From Olsenella sp. kh2p3 (GTDB taxonomy: Bacteria > Actinomycetota > Coriobacteriia > Coriobacteriales > Atopobiaceae): DNA of 64,000 nucleotides. The first letter of the stretch is position 1, and each line of letters begins with the position of its first letter. The DNA lies in NCBI GenBank assembly GCA_900119625.1, contig FPKD01000003.1, forward strand, positions 62,001-126,000, in the 5' to 3' direction. The notes beneath the pieces are model-generated. The model was not told the DNA's origin. It saw nothing but the letters and a program-made list of their open reading frames with translations, and did not search any database. The position numbers were made by a program, and so were the translations under genes. Below, in pieces: positions 1 through 8,757 of the stretch.

Positions 1-454
1 CGATGTGGGCCTTCTTGTCCACAAACGTGATGGCGCCCTTGGGGCATATCTCGCGGCAGGGGTGCGCCAGGCAGCCCTGGCACATGTTGGTCACGCGATA
101 GACGTTGTCCTCGCAGGCGTTGCAGGCAAACTTGATGATGTTGATGAGAGGCGGCTGGTAATAGGTCTCGGGCTTTGCCGCCTCAGCAAGGCCGTCGGAG
201 AGCTGCTCGGGACGGTCGACGCCCTGCAGGGGAAGGCCCAGCGTGAGGCGGATGCGCTCGCCCACGATGGCGCGCTCGAGAAATACGCTCTCGCGGTAGG
301 TCGCAACGTCGCCGGGAATAATCTTGTACGGGAGCTCGTCGAGCTTCTTCGCCTCGTCTTCCCCACCCTCGTACGCGATCTTCGCTACCTCGCAGAAGAC
401 ATTGCGCCTAATCTCGGTCAGGTTGGTGTACACGCCACGCATGGTGTCAGCCAT
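1..454 (-). CDS. [FeFe] hydrogenase, group B-like, N-terminal part (cut by window edge)
   Basis: Only the first 151 codons lie in the window; the catalytic H-cluster domain would lie beyond base 1. The visible part opens with a conserved N-terminal region (GVYTNLTEIRR at residues 7-17, then YKIIPGDVATYRESVFLERA near 43-62) followed by a ferredoxin-like domain with cysteines at 111, 114, 125, 128, 133 and 137 (CNAC, CQGC, CREICPKGA). This N-terminal layout matches what I know of monomeric group B [FeFe] hydrogenases of anaerobic Clostridia and Coriobacteria, which make or consume H2 with ferredoxin. The ATG at 454 is chosen because AGAGGA lies about 8 bases upstream; a second in-frame ATG at 442 is possible. 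Without the H-cluster motifs the family call rests on the N-terminus alone. Confidence 0.75.
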   Translation of the reverse strand, partial: MADTMRGVYTNLTEIRRNVFCEVAKIAYEGGEDEAKKLDELPYKIIPGDVATYRESVFLERAIVGERIRLTLGLPLQGVDRPEQLSDGLAEAAKPETYYQPPLINIIKFACNACEDNVYRVTNMCQGCLAHPCREICPKGAITFVDKKAHI

Positions 455-625
455 CGGCGAATCCTCTCGCTTCTTTTTCTGTTCTTCGCGCCGCGCTGCA
501 AACGGCGCTACGCCGTCACCGCGACGACGTCCCCTTCATCAACAGTATCGCGCAACCGGGCGTGCGCTGCATGAGTCGAAATGGTGTTGCAAGCGGGCGC
601 ACAACCGTGAGCGCGCAGCCCACAT

Positions 626-1516
626 CTACGCTCGGAACCTTTCCGGGATCTCGCTGCGGAGAAGCACGTGCGCGCCGGTCACCGGGTGGTCAAACTCCTC
701 CTCCAGCGCATGTAGCATGAGACCACGCGAGTCGCGTGCTCCGCCGTAAAGCGCGTCCCCCATGATGGGAAAGCCCACAGACGAGAGGTGCACGCGAATC
801 TGGTGGCGCCGGCCTGTGCCCAGCTCGACGAGAAGGAGCGTGCTTGCCGCCCGCCGCTCGAGCACGCGTACGCGCGTGAGGGCAGACTGACCCTGCCCCG
901 GACGGCACACGCGCATGCGGCGTGCGTCGTGACGGTCTCGCCCAATGGGCCTATCGATGGTTGTCGCATCCTGCGGAAAGGTGCCAGCAACCTCGGCGAG
1001 GTAGCGCTTGCGCATTGCGTGACCAGCGACAAGCGCGTCAAACGCCGGCTGGTACTCCTCGGAGAGCGAGAAGAGCACAATGCCCGTGGTATCGACGTCC
1101 AGGCGCTGCACCGCTTGCGGGGTTGCCGCCACACCCTGGCGCGTGAGCGAGACGCGCACGCGGTCTGTAAGCGTGGGGGCGCCGGTACCGTCCCCGTGCA
1201 CCAGGATGCCCGCGGGCTTCTCGGCAGCAAGGCAAACGAAGTCCTGGTAGATGAGGGTGGCAGGAGGAACGTCCGGCGGCGCGGTCGCAGCTGCCGGCCG
1301 GGCAAGGGCAACGGTCACCGTATCGCCCGCCAAAAGCCGTGACGGCGGCGCGAGCACCTCTCCGTCATGCGAAAGCTCGCCGCGCTGGAACGCGCGGCCG
1401 GCAGACCGCCGCGACATCCCGGCAGCAAGCGCCAGGTCGAGCGCCGAGCAGTCCTCAAGCGCGCGGAACTCGAGACGCGACGCGCCGTCCTTCTCGCCGA
1501 GAAACTCGTAGCGCAC
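626..1516 (-). CDS. RluA-family RNA pseudouridine synthase
   Basis: 296 aa. An S4-like RNA-binding segment (about residues 22-75) precedes the pseudouridine synthase domain. The catalytic aspartate is Asp140 in the motif QRLDVDTTG, and the C-terminal GRRHQIRVHL block that closes the active site is present near 246-256. Enzymes of this family isomerise uridine to pseudouridine in rRNA or tRNA; which site this one modifies cannot be read from sequence. The start is a GTG at 1516 with GGAGGAAGTTC directly upstream, a strong ribosome site. It stands alone, 171 bases downstream of the hydrogenase start on the same strand. Confidence 0.9.
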   Translation of the reverse strand: MRYEFLGEKDGASRLEFRALEDCSALDLALAAGMSRRSAGRAFQRGELSHDGEVLAPPSRLLAGDTVTVALARPAAATAPPDVPPATLIYQDFVCLAAEKPAGILVHGDGTGAPTLTDRVRVSLTRQGVAATPQAVQRLDVDTTGIVLFSLSEEYQPAFDALVAGHAMRKRYLAEVAGTFPQDATTIDRPIGRDRHDARRMRVCRPGQGQSALTRVRVLERRAASTLLLVELGTGRRHQIRVHLSSVGFPIMGDALYGGARDSRGLMLHALEEEFDHPVTGAHVLLRSEIPERFRA

Positions 1517-1551
1517 GAACTTCCTCCAACCTCACCGCGTCAATGTACCAC

Positions 1552-1848
1552 TCACACAAAGCGGCGGCGCGGGTCTCCCGCGCTCCACTCGACATCGAAG
1601 ACCGTCACGACGCCGGCCTCCTCGTCAAAGAGATAATAGAGCGTGAACGGTGTGTCGGAAACTTGAAGAAACCTGCACGGAAAGGGAGGGCGTGCGGCAG
1701 GATACGATGGATCGTACGCTTTGCCGATCAAAGGATACGCACCGAGAAGTTCAACGGTTTCCTCAATCCTTCTCATCACGCGTTCGAGAGTCACATTTTC
1801 GAGAAGGAAACTCTCCGCGTGTTGGGTGAGCAGCACCTCGCACGACAT
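1552..1848 (-). CDS. ParE/RelE-family toxin
   Basis: 98 aa, the usual size of ParE/RelE toxins. The C-terminal half contains CRFLQVSDTPFTLYYLFDEE and VFDVEWSAGDPRRRF, the beta-strand core and terminal basic patch typical of the plasmid-stabilisation fold. ParE members poison gyrase and RelE members cleave mRNA on ribosomes; the sequence does not separate the two, although the missing His/Lys-rich RelE active site and overall shape lean to ParE. It is translated from an ATG at 1848, only 4 bases after the antitoxin stop, so the two genes are coupled. A longer open frame upstream overlaps the antitoxin and is not used. Confidence 0.75.
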   Translation of the reverse strand: MSCEVLLTQHAESFLLENVTLERVMRRIEETVELLGAYPLIGKAYDPSYPAARPPFPCRFLQVSDTPFTLYYLFDEEAGVVTVFDVEWSAGDPRRRFV

Positions 1849-1852
1849 GGCG

Positions 1853-2140
1853 CTACCAGCCGCGCTTGGAGCGAATGCGGGTGAAGACATCTTGCGCGGG
1901 GGCCGTCTTGCCATCAAGAACGTCCTGGTATCCCTGCATGAGACCGTCGTACACTGCCATTTCGCGAGTGCGGAGCTCCTCCTTGGCAGAAACCATGCGG
2001 TCGAAAGCGTCCGCGTCCATGACCACCACGGCAGACTTGCCGTTTCTGGTGAGGTACAGAGGCTCCCCCGTCTTCTCAAGCTCGGATATTGTCTCGCTTT
2101 GGTGCCTGTTGAACTCGCTAAGCGACGTCATCGCCGGCAT
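1853..2140 (-). CDS. Phd/YefM-family antitoxin
   Basis: 95 aa. The N-terminal half (SLSEFNRHQSETISELEKTG, then EPLYLTRNGKSAVVVMDADAFDRM) is the Phd/YefM DNA-binding fold; the C-terminal tail beyond residue 60 would wrap the toxin. As in other Phd-ParE/RelE pairs the antitoxin gene comes first and its product should repress the shared promoter. The ATG at 2140 follows GGAGG with a 6-base gap. A perfect 8-bp inverted repeat lies over the likely promoter (see 2162-2201). Confident as an antitoxin; partner specificity is inferred from adjacency. Confidence 0.8.
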   Translation of the reverse strand: MPAMTSLSEFNRHQSETISELEKTGEPLYLTRNGKSAVVVMDADAFDRMVSAKEELRTREMAVYDGLMQGYQDVLDGKTAPAQDVFTRIRSKRGW

Positions 2141-2161
2141 GCCGAGCCTCCTCTCGATGGG

Positions 2162-2201
2162 TTCACATGTATTTTACTGCAAATATCATGTGAAACGGCA
2201 A
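2162..2201 (-). promoter_or_regulatory. Promoter/operator of the Phd-ParE pair
   Basis: On the minus strand a -35-like TTGCCG (2201-2196) and a -10-like TAAAAT (2176-2171) stand 19 bases apart, just upstream of the antitoxin. Perfect 8-bp arms TTCACATG/CATGTGAA (2162-2169 and 2187-2194) overlap this promoter, exactly where a Phd-type repressor would bind for autoregulation. Binding is inferred, not shown. The rest of the gap to the next gene at 2621 holds no convincing gene. Confidence 0.55.
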
Positions 2202-2620
2202 GCAAAGAGGAGGCTCAGACCGGCATCGTCCAGCGCGACCCTACCCCCGGACGATGGCCGCCGTCTTGCGCGAGAGCTTGCAGATGCGGTCGAACCCACC
2301 GGCGCGAATCATGGCCGGCTTGCACATCCAAGTGCCCCCGCAGGATGAGCAGAACCTTGCGCGCCAACAACAAGGAGCGTCAATAGGCCCCTTGCCACCT
2401 CGATTTCCGAACGCCAGTTGTCGGAAAACGCTACAACGCGGGGCCTTGCGTCAATCGTTCAAAAAATCGACCATACCAATATCCTACTCGCGAACTAGAA
2501 ATTGAGGAGCGCGCCATGGCCACCATCTATCACCGAATGTGTAGCAAAACCGGAACGGCGAAGCAGCTCGCCCGCATCCCCCACTTGGAACGAATACGAC
2601 ACGTCGGAAGGTAGCATCTC

Positions 2621-3976
2621 ATGCAGGTTGATATCACGGCACTCTGGGCACTCGTCGCAACCATTGTGGCGTTCGCCCTTCTCGCCACGCTCAAGCGCCG
2701 GTTCAAGGTGGGCTTTGGCGTGCGCACCCTCATCGCGACCGGACTCGGCATAGTCATTGGCGTCGCGTTTGGCCAGGCCTTCTCGTACTACGCAATCTTT
2801 GGAATCATCTACGCAAACGTGATTTCCGCGCTTGTGGTACCACTCCTCCTCTTTAGCATCATATCGAGCGTCACCAACCTAGCGGACCTCGTCCACCTCA
2901 AGGGCATCGGGGTGAAGTCGGTACTCTACCTCGTGCTCAACACGCTCACGGCAACCCTCCTCACGCTGGCAATCGCGCTGCCCCTTGGCGTTGGCACGGG
3001 CTTCTCGCTTGACGGCGTCACGTACGAGGCCAAGGAGGTCCCCACGGTCACCGACACCATCGTTGGCCTCTTCCCGCAGAACCTCGCAGCTGCGTGGACC
3101 AGCAACGCGGTGGTTCCCATCATCATATTTGCAATCATCGTGGCACTGGCTTACAACCGCCTTGCCTCGCAGCGAGAAGATGACGAGAAGGTCGACGTTC
3201 GTCCGTTCAAGGCGTTTGTCGATGCCGGCAACAAGGTGCTGGGCGAGACCGTAAGCTGGGTCGTCGGCTTCACGCCTTACGCCGTGGTGGCCCTCATTGG
3301 TCGTGCCGTTGGACGCGCTGACGTCACCCAGCTCGTGCCGCTACTCGGTGTTCTCTCCGTTGCCTATGTGGTTCTCGCCATTCAGTTCTTTGGTGTCGAG
3401 TCTGCCTTTGTGGCATGGATTGGCCACCTGAGCCCGGTGCGCTTCCTCAAGGGCATGGCCCCCGCGGCGGTCACCGCCTTCACCACGCAGAGCAGCATCG
3501 GAACGGTCCCTGTAACCATTCGCTCGCTCACCCAGAACCTGGGCGTCGACGAGGACGTGGCAAGCTTCACGGCCGGCCTTGGCGCGAACCTTGGTATGCC
3601 TGGATGCGCCGGTATGTGGCCAACGCTCGTTGCGGTTTTTGCAATCAACGCGCTTGGCATCCCCTTCACGCCGGTACAGTACGCCTTCCTCGTCCTGCTC
3701 ACGCTGGTTGTCTCCATTGGCACCGTGGGCGTGCCGGGAACGGCAACCATCACCGCCACGGCGCTCCTGGCTGCACTGGGGCTTCCCGTGGAGACCATCG
3801 CCCTTGTGGCGCCCATCTCCTCTATCGTCGACATGGGCCGCACGGCGACCAACGTGCTCGGCGCAGCAGAGGCCTCGCTTCTTGTTGCGGCAGGCGAGGG
3901 CCTGGTAGACCGCAGCGTCTACGACGGTGAGGATTCGTTTGGACTCAAGAACACGAGCCAGGCAAGCGCGGCGTAG
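2621..3976 (+). CDS. DAACS-family cation:amino acid/dicarboxylate symporter (TcyP-like)
   Basis: 451 aa polytopic membrane protein with the hydrophobic profile of the glutamate/dicarboxylate symporter family. The hairpin motif reads TTQSSIGTVPVT near residue 290, followed by LGANLGMPGCAGMWP and, in the last third, GTATITAT and VDMGRTATNV, which carry the substrate and sodium ligands in this family. The SSIGT and MPGCAG variants resemble TcyP-type L-cystine symporters more than the glutamate carriers (SSSAATLP), so cystine or another amino acid is a reasonable substrate guess. GAAGGTAGCATCTC precedes the ATG. It is monocistronic, with a strong terminator right after the stop. Confidence 0.85.
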   Translation: MQVDITALWALVATIVAFALLATLKRRFKVGFGVRTLIATGLGIVIGVAFGQAFSYYAIFGIIYANVISALVVPLLLFSIISSVTNLADLVHLKGIGVKSVLYLVLNTLTATLLTLAIALPLGVGTGFSLDGVTYEAKEVPTVTDTIVGLFPQNLAAAWTSNAVVPIIIFAIIVALAYNRLASQREDDEKVDVRPFKAFVDAGNKVLGETVSWVVGFTPYAVVALIGRAVGRADVTQLVPLLGVLSVAYVVLAIQFFGVESAFVAWIGHLSPVRFLKGMAPAAVTAFTTQSSIGTVPVTIRSLTQNLGVDEDVASFTAGLGANLGMPGCAGMWPTLVAVFAINALGIPFTPVQYAFLVLLTLVVSIGTVGVPGTATITATALLAALGLPVETIALVAPISSIVDMGRTATNVLGAAEASLLVAAGEGLVDRSVYDGEDSFGLKNTSQASAA

Positions 3977-3999
3977 CGCTTCTGTGACAGCGTCTCCGC

Positions 4000-4039
4000 G
4001 GGCTCCCCGGTGCCGTCTGGGCATTGGGGAGCCCGTTTT
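4000..4039 (+). terminator. Rho-independent terminator of the symporter gene
   Basis: GGGCTCCCC (4000-4008) pairs perfectly with GGGGAGCCC (4026-4034) and is followed by GTTTTG. It sits 24 bases after the symporter stop codon. The following 450 bases up to the efflux operon contain no gene but hold two inverted repeats and a copy of the 75-bp hairpin family. Confidence 0.8.
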
Positions 4040-4147
4040 GTGTGCCCCATTTTGCCTGGCCACATGTGGGCCACAGGCTGTTGGGCGAGCGTTAGCTGCG
4101 GGGCAAGAGCCGTGCGCGACTCGATGTTGCCTTGCTGGCAAGGATTT

Positions 4148-4226
4148 ATTGCGCGATATTCCGAGAAATCCTAACAGCAACTGGGAGAATGTCATTCTTA
4201 GAAGAAATAACGTTCAATAATTGAGA
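4148..4226. repeat. 75-bp hairpin family, divergent copy 1
   Basis: The stretch starts with TTATTGCGCGATATTCCGAG, has CTGGGAGAAT in the middle and ends with AAATAACGTTCAATAATTG. It lines up with the copies near 62059-62133 and 62311-62388 (same ends, same central CTGGGCAAA-like block), although it has drifted. Imperfect end pairing (TTATTGCGCG with CGTTCAATAA) is still visible. Confidence 0.45.
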
Positions 4227-4266
4227 GGCAATAGGCCTTCGGAACTGAAAAGCCCTGCCTATTGGC
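4227..4266. promoter_or_regulatory. Inverted repeat upstream of the efflux operon
   Basis: CAATAGGC (4229-4236) and GCCTATTG (4257-4264) are perfect 8-bp arms, extended to 10 bp with one mismatch. No T-run follows, so an operator or leader hairpin for the downstream adaptor/ABC operon is more likely than a terminator. Function is inferred. Confidence 0.35.
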
Positions 4267-4335
4267 CGCAAACTCCAGCCGACGGGATGAGAACCCCCGT
4301 GCCTACCGCCTCGCTCGTCCGCAGGCGCAAGCGCC

Positions 4336-4353
4336 GCTTACAGATTTGTAAGC
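4336..4353. promoter_or_regulatory. Perfect palindrome, candidate operator of the efflux operon
   Basis: GCTTACA-GATT-TGTAAGC is a perfect 7-bp palindrome with a 4-base centre, 143 bases upstream of the adaptor start. Its size suits a dimeric repressor of the TetR, MarR or PadR type, which often control drug-efflux operons. No regulator gene lies next to it, so the binding protein is unknown. Confidence 0.4.
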
Positions 4354-4495
4354 TTGCCGATAGGTTCCTGATGGTAAGGCCCCGGTATCATGTCCCTAAG
4401 CACGTTGAGCAGGCAAAACAGCAGCGTTCGCTCAACATCGCAGGCACGACGGCACCCCGCACCACCCGTTTGGCACACAAGGGCGAGGAGGACGC

Positions 4496-5896
4496 ATGTC
4501 CCAGGAGACCGACCGCACCACAGATTCTGGCGAGCCTGACAAGACAAAGCCAGCCGCCCACCCACTCGACAGCCTCCCCGTGATATCTGGGGACTCCCCC
4601 AGCGCCTCGCCGTCCCTGCCAGGCGAGACCGCCGAAGAGGACGAGGAGACCCGCAGTGCCATGGCAAGCCTCCTCGCCCACCGAAAGAAGCGCCGCCGCC
4701 GGAATATCGTCATTGGCATTGTCGCTGCCTGCGCGGTTCTCGGCATCCTTGCATGGACCGTGACATCCCAGCAGGCCGCAGACTCCCCCGAGGAGCCAGC
4801 GCTCCAGACCACACCGGTCATGCGCGGAGAGTTCAAGGACGAGGTCAAGGCGTCTGGCAACGTCCAGCCCGTGAGCTCCGTCGTGGTGACGCCCGAGGTG
4901 GACGGCATCATCTCCGAGGTGTTCGTCAGCGAGGGCGACTACGTCGAGGCGGGCTCTACCCTCCTCACCATCCGCAACGACTCCCTTGACAAGGCAGTGC
5001 GCGAGGCCGACATCCAGCTGCGCTCGGCAAAGACACAGCTCTCATCGGCCAAGGAGAACTACACCACCGCCTACAACGCCTACTACGCAAACCAAACGGA
5101 CCTCGCCACGGTGAACTCGGCCGCCGACGCCGTCGATTCTGCCCAGCTTGCGCTCGAAACCGCCCAGTCCGCCTACAACGACGCCGTGGCAACCGCCGAC
5201 AAACGCACCGTCACGGCGCCCGCTTCGGGCACGATCGTGGTCATGAACGCCGTCGAGGGCGCCGCCGTGGGCTCCGGGGCAGGCGCCGGTGCCGCCGCCA
5301 CGGCAACGACTGCCGTTGGGTCCTCTGGCTCACTCATTACCATCGGCGACCTCTCGCAGATGACGGTCTCGGTACAGGTGAACGAGATGGACATCTCCAA
5401 GGTCTCCGTTGGGCAAGCGGCACGTGCGACCTTCTCGGCGCTTCCCAACGTCGAGCTTGATGCCACCGTCACCCGCATCGCCACGGTCTCCTCCGCAGAC
5501 GCCTCGAGCGCCATGCCGGGCTACGGCGGAAACATTGTCACGTATGCCGTCGATCTTCTCATCCCCAACCCGGACCCGTCGCTCAAGCCAGGCATGACGG
5601 CAAGTGTCACCATCTCCTCGACGGACATCCCCGACGCGCTCATGCTGCCGCTGAGCGCCGTAGACGGCGAGGGAGACCAAGCCATGGTGAGCGTTGTTAC
5701 CGGGCAGGACGACGCCGGCTTCCCCACAACGGAGGCAAGACACGTCACAGTGCTTGCATCGAACGGAACCATGGCGGCCGTCGAGGGTGACATTGCCGAA
5801 GGCGACGAGGTCGTGATAGGCGTGATGCAGGGAGGCGCCGAGACAGGCGCGGACACCATGACCGGCGAGGCATCCTCCTCGAGCTCGGCGGCCTAG
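4496..5896 (+). CDS. MacA/HlyD-type efflux adaptor subunit
   Basis: 466 aa. An 65-residue charged, cytoplasmic N-terminal tail is followed by a membrane helix ([18 protein letters not shown], about residues 67-85) that anchors the protein facing outward. A biotinyl-lipoyl half-motif ([17 protein letters not shown], near 118-135) is followed by an alanine/glutamine-rich coiled-coil hairpin (about 160-225), the second lipoyl half and beta-barrel domains. In MacA-like adaptors this assembly links a MacB transporter to its substrate. The C-terminus is a serine tail. GAGGAGGACGC precedes the ATG. It is the first gene of a three-gene operon with the ATPase 1 base later. The long tail before the helix is unusual for MacA and looks typical of actinobacterial versions. 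Confidence 0.85.
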   Translation: MSQETDRTTDSGEPDKTKPAAHPLDSLPVISGDSPSASPSLPGETAEEDEETRSAMASLLAHRKKRRRRNIVIGIVAACAVLGILAWTVTSQQAADSPEEPALQTTPVMRGEFKDEVKASGNVQPVSSVVVTPEVDGIISEVFVSEGDYVEAGSTLLTIRNDSLDKAVREADIQLRSAKTQLSSAKENYTTAYNAYYANQTDLATVNSAADAVDSAQLALETAQSAYNDAVATADKRTVTAPASGTIVVMNAVEGAAVGSGAGAGAAATATTAVGSSGSLITIGDLSQMTVSVQVNEMDISKVSVGQAARATFSALPNVELDATVTRIATVSSADASSAMPGYGGNIVTYAVDLLIPNPDPSLKPGMTASVTISSTDIPDALMLPLSAVDGEGDQAMVSVVTGQDDAGFPTTEARHVTVLASNGTMAAVEGDIAEGDEVVIGVMQGGAETGADTMTGEASSSSSAA

Positions 5897-5897
5897 C

Positions 5898-6659
5898 ATG
5901 GCCTCCCACGTCATCCACGCCGAGAAGGTCTGTCGCATCTACTCTTCGGCCGCCGGCCTCACGCCAGCGCTTCGCGGCGTGAGCCTGGACGTCGAGCGCG
6001 GCGAGTTTCTCGCCATCATGGGCCCTTCCGGCTCGGGCAAGTCCACGCTCATGAGCATCCTCGGCTGCCTCGACCGCCCCACCTCCGGACTCTACCTCCT
6101 CGAGGGCATCGACGTCTCAAAGCTCACCGACGACGAGCTGGCACACGTTCGCTCCACGCGGCTTGGCTTTGTCTTCCAGTCATTCAACCTGCTCCCACGT
6201 GCCACGGTGCTTCGAAACGTGATGCTTCCCTTGGTCTACAGCAGGGGCACCACCGCCGATCGCGAGCTGAGGGCGTGGCAGGCTCTTGCAGAGGTAGGCC
6301 TTCCCGAGAGCCTCTACACCCACCGCTCCAACGAGCTTTCCGGCGGGCAGATGCAACGCGTGGCCATCGCCCGCGCGCTGGTGAACGACCCCGCGCTCAT
6401 CCTTGCTGACGAACCCACGGGAAACCTCGACTCCGCCACCGGCGAGCTGGTGATGCGAACGTTCAGGCGCATGCAAGAACGCGGCAAGACCGTAGTGCTC
6501 ATCACGCACGACTCGAGCGTCGCAGGCTGGGCGGACCGCGTGGTGCACATACGAGACGGGCGGCTCCTCTCTGACGAGCAGGAGCGCGCCTACGTGGCGT
6601 CGCTAGCCCGGCGAGAGCGGCAGGCGCTCGACGGCACACAGGAGGTGACGGGCGCATGA
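5898..6659 (+). CDS. MacB/LolD-type ABC transporter ATPase
   Basis: 253 aa. Walker [10 protein letters not shown] at residues 42-50, Q-loop [11 protein letters not shown], signature [15 protein letters not shown] near 147, Walker [13 protein letters not shown] near 169 and switch histidine in LITHDSS. This is the standard ATPase of the MacB/LolD/FtsE group, energising export or lipoprotein/peptide handling. The start lies 1 base after the adaptor stop and the gene ends inside the permease start (4-base overlap ATGA), so translation of all three is coupled. Confidence 0.92.
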   Translation: MASHVIHAEKVCRIYSSAAGLTPALRGVSLDVERGEFLAIMGPSGSGKSTLMSILGCLDRPTSGLYLLEGIDVSKLTDDELAHVRSTRLGFVFQSFNLLPRATVLRNVMLPLVYSRGTTADRELRAWQALAEVGLPESLYTHRSNELSGGQMQRVAIARALVNDPALILADEPTGNLDSATGELVMRTFRRMQERGKTVVLITHDSSVAGWADRVVHIRDGRLLSDEQERAYVASLARRERQALDGTQEVTGA

Positions 6660-7873
6660 GGATTCGGGACCTCTTCTACGAGACCTTCTCTGCCATCCAG
6701 GCAAACCGAGGACGAAGCCTGCTCACAATTCTGGGCATTGTCATTGGCATCGCTGCCGTCATCTCCATGACAGCGCTCATAGACGGCGTCAAGGCATCGC
6801 TTGTGGGTGAGCTGGGACTTTCCCAGTCACGCACGGTCATGATTGACTGCTGGCCTGGTCGTGAGGTCACGATGGATGACATCGCGGCGCTCGAGGCCGG
6901 AATGTCTGACGACTACGAGTTCATCACAGCGGCGTCCTACAACTCGGGAGCCATCTCCAACGGTGTGACCCAGGAGAACAGCACCCTTCTGGGCGTGGAG
7001 CCAGAGTACTTCGAGGCCATGGGCACGAAAGCCATCGCCGGGCGCGTCATCATGCAGAGCGAGGAGGACGCAGGGTCGCGCGTCATCATGCTCGACCAGG
7101 CAATTGCTGAGCGCATGTGGGGATCGGCGGACGAGGCGGTGGGGCAGAGCGTCCACGTTGGCAACGACGACTACACCGTTGTGGGCGTGGTTGGCAGCTC
7201 GGGCATGATGAATGGCTACTCCTTTGTGCCGCTCTCGACCATGCAGAAGCGCATGAGCGGCAATACGGGCGTGAGCCAGATCATCGGCTTTGCCCGCGAG
7301 GACACGGACATGAGCGGCATTCCCGCACGGACGGAGTCCTATCTTAGGAGCTACTTCAACCTTCCCGATGAGGACCCCTCGAGCGGCGAGGCGCCCAACT
7401 ACTACGTGGGCGTCACCACGATGGCCTCGGTCATCGAGCAGCTCGACTCGACGATGGGGGCGTTCCAGGCACTCATGACCTGCGTCGCTGGCGTTTCTCT
7501 CATCGTTGGCGGCATTGGCATCATGAACATGATGCTTACCAACGTCACCGAGAGGATCCGCGAGATAGGGCTGAGAAAGGCGCTGGGCGCACGGCGCGCA
7601 GACATCACGTGGCAGTTCTTGCTTGAATCCATCACGTTGTGCCTGGTGGGAGGCGCGTTTGGAATAATCCTAGGGTATGCCGGCGCAAACGTGCTGGCGC
7701 AGCTTGCCAGCATGTCGAGCGAGATGGGTGGGTTTGCGGTAACCCCCGTCATCTCCCCTACGGCGGTGGGCCTTGCCTGCGGCATCTGCGTGGGCATCGG
7801 CGTGCTCTTTGGGTTCTATCCCGCCTGGCGCGCTGCGCGTCTCGACCCCGTGGAGTCGCTGCGGTACCAGTAG
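6656..7873 (+). CDS. MacB-type ABC transporter permease (FtsX fold)
   Basis: 405 aa. One N-terminal membrane helix ([20 protein letters not shown], about residues 22-41), a large extracytoplasmic MacB_PCD domain to about residue 260, then three helices with the FtsX-family core including [30 protein letters not shown] at about 282-311. Together with the upstream ATPase and adaptor it should form a tripartite mechanotransmission-type pump for peptides, antibiotics or signals. The fused ATPase of Gram-negative MacB is here a separate gene, as usual in Gram-positives. Confidence 0.9.
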   Translation: MRIRDLFYETFSAIQANRGRSLLTILGIVIGIAAVISMTALIDGVKASLVGELGLSQSRTVMIDCWPGREVTMDDIAALEAGMSDDYEFITAASYNSGAISNGVTQENSTLLGVEPEYFEAMGTKAIAGRVIMQSEEDAGSRVIMLDQAIAERMWGSADEAVGQSVHVGNDDYTVVGVVGSSGMMNGYSFVPLSTMQKRMSGNTGVSQIIGFAREDTDMSGIPARTESYLRSYFNLPDEDPSSGEAPNYYVGVTTMASVIEQLDSTMGAFQALMTCVAGVSLIVGGIGIMNMMLTNVTERIREIGLRKALGARRADITWQFLLESITLCLVGGAFGIILGYAGANVLAQLASMSSEMGGFAVTPVISPTAVGLACGICVGIGVLFGFYPAWRAARLDPVESLRYQ

Positions 7874-7918
7874 CGCTGCTCCGTTCCTCCGCTGCCGGCG
7901 CTGCGACGTCTGGGCTGT

Positions 7919-7997
7919 CGATACACCTCTGGGATGCCGATACACCTCTGGGCTGCCGATACACCTCTGGGCTGCCGATACACCTCTCCTGGGCTGT
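7919..7997. repeat. 19-bp tandem repeat array
   Basis: Four consecutive units starting CGATACACCTCTGGG begin at 7919, 7938, 7957 and 7976 (period 19, 19, 19, then 22), with only 1-2 changes per unit. The next unit position (7998) is the left arm of the 70-bp palindromic element, which starts with the same CGATACAC. The array therefore seems to have grown from, or fed into, the edge of that element. There are no spacers, so it is not a CRISPR array. Confidence 0.85.
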
Positions 7998-8067
7998 CGA
8001 TACACATTCGTATGCCGAACCTGTATCGACCTGCGCGCGATACAGGTTCGCGCACGAATGTGTATCG
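7998..8067. repeat. 70-bp nested palindromic element, copy A
   Basis: Outer arms CGATACACATTCGT and ACGAATGTGTATCG (14 bp, perfect) enclose inner arms CGAACCTGTATCG and CGATACAGGTTCG (13 bp, perfect) around a 9-base loop ACCTGCGCG. A second copy follows the two-gene cassette at 8758-8827 and a third is at 35360-35429, all in the same orientation. It would fold into a long cruciform or RNA hairpin. Confidence 0.85.
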
Positions 8068-8143
8068 CCGCGGCAATTCGGCAGCGACGAGAAGGATGGC
8101 GCGGCATTGGGTATGCTTTTCCTAGTTTCGGAAGGAGGCCGCC

Positions 8144-8410
8144 ATGCTGTGGGAATATGCCCGCTTAGATGACGAGACGAAAATAGCCTGCTCAGCCACT
8201 CGGGCCGATGGGACGGTTCGCGTGGTTGTCGAGCGCCCAAGAGATGGGGGTCTCGACTCAGCGGATTGCCTTCTCCCCCAGTGCCGCTGGAAGGACGTGG
8301 ATGGATTCTCAACGACCGAGCTTGAGTTTCTCACGGACTTCTTGCACAATAACGCCCCCCTCATCTTCGATATGGCCGAGCGGCACTCAGGCGAGAGGAA
8401 CATCGCATAA
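8144..8410 (+). CDS. Small protein of unknown function, partner of DUF4160 protein
   Basis: 88 aa, soluble and acidic, no membrane segment or signal. I do not recognise a named domain; residues 28-56 (ERPRDGGLDSADCLLP, then CRWKDVDGFS) look like a conserved core. Translation starts at an ATG with GGAAGGAGG upstream. Its stop overlaps the start of the DUF4160 gene by one base (TAATG), so the two are made together. The pair sits alone between two copies of the 70-bp palindromic element, which suggests a self-contained accessory cassette, possibly toxin-antitoxin-like; that is inference. Confidence 0.65.
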   Translation: MLWEYARLDDETKIACSATRADGTVRVVVERPRDGGLDSADCLLPQCRWKDVDGFSTTELEFLTDFLHNNAPLIFDMAERHSGERNIA

Positions 8411-8724
8411 TGCCAAAGATATTCGTCTTTGGCACATTCGTGCTGTACTTTTGGGCTGGCGAGAATAACGAGCCAATCCATGTGCATGTTGGCGTAAGAC
8501 GCCCAGCAGACGGTGACGCCAAATTCTGGTTGACCAATGACGGCGGGTGCATCGTTGCCCGACCAGGCGACCTCTCGAAGAGGGACCTACGAGACATCCA
8601 GCGTTTTATCGTCCAGAACCACGCCTACATCGTGAGCAAATGGGTGGAGTTTTACGAGGGGATTGAGCCTCGCTTCTATCAGAAATTGAAATGCGGGCTA
8701 CTTGCTCACCTTGCCGGCTGCTAA
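8410..8724 (+). CDS. DUF4160-family protein
   Basis: 104 aa. The N-terminus MPKIFVFGTFVLYFWAGE with NNEPIHVHVGVRRP and AKFWLTNDGGC is the signature of DUF4160 (conserved NEPxHVHV and a downstream glycine pair). The biochemical role of DUF4160 is unknown; its genes are short, patchily distributed and usually paired with another small gene, which has led to suggestions of toxin-antitoxin function. The conserved histidines could bind metal or act in catalysis. It starts inside the stop of the upstream gene. Confidence 0.8.
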   Translation: MPKIFVFGTFVLYFWAGENNEPIHVHVGVRRPADGDAKFWLTNDGGCIVARPGDLSKRDLRDIQRFIVQNHAYIVSKWVEFYEGIEPRFYQKLKCGLLAHLAGC

Positions 8725-8757
8725 TGTGACGGGCGTGTGAGTCGACTTGACACAAAT

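Noticed and set aside
2241..2440. Minus-strand frame ending CSSCGGTWMCKPAMIRAGGF, resembling a small zinc-finger protein tail
   Set aside because: No ATG, GTG or TTG opens the frame before the cysteines and nothing similar was recognised. At best a remnant of a lost gene.
7919..7997. Possible CRISPR array
   Set aside because: Units of 19 bp follow each other without spacers and no cas genes are in the window.
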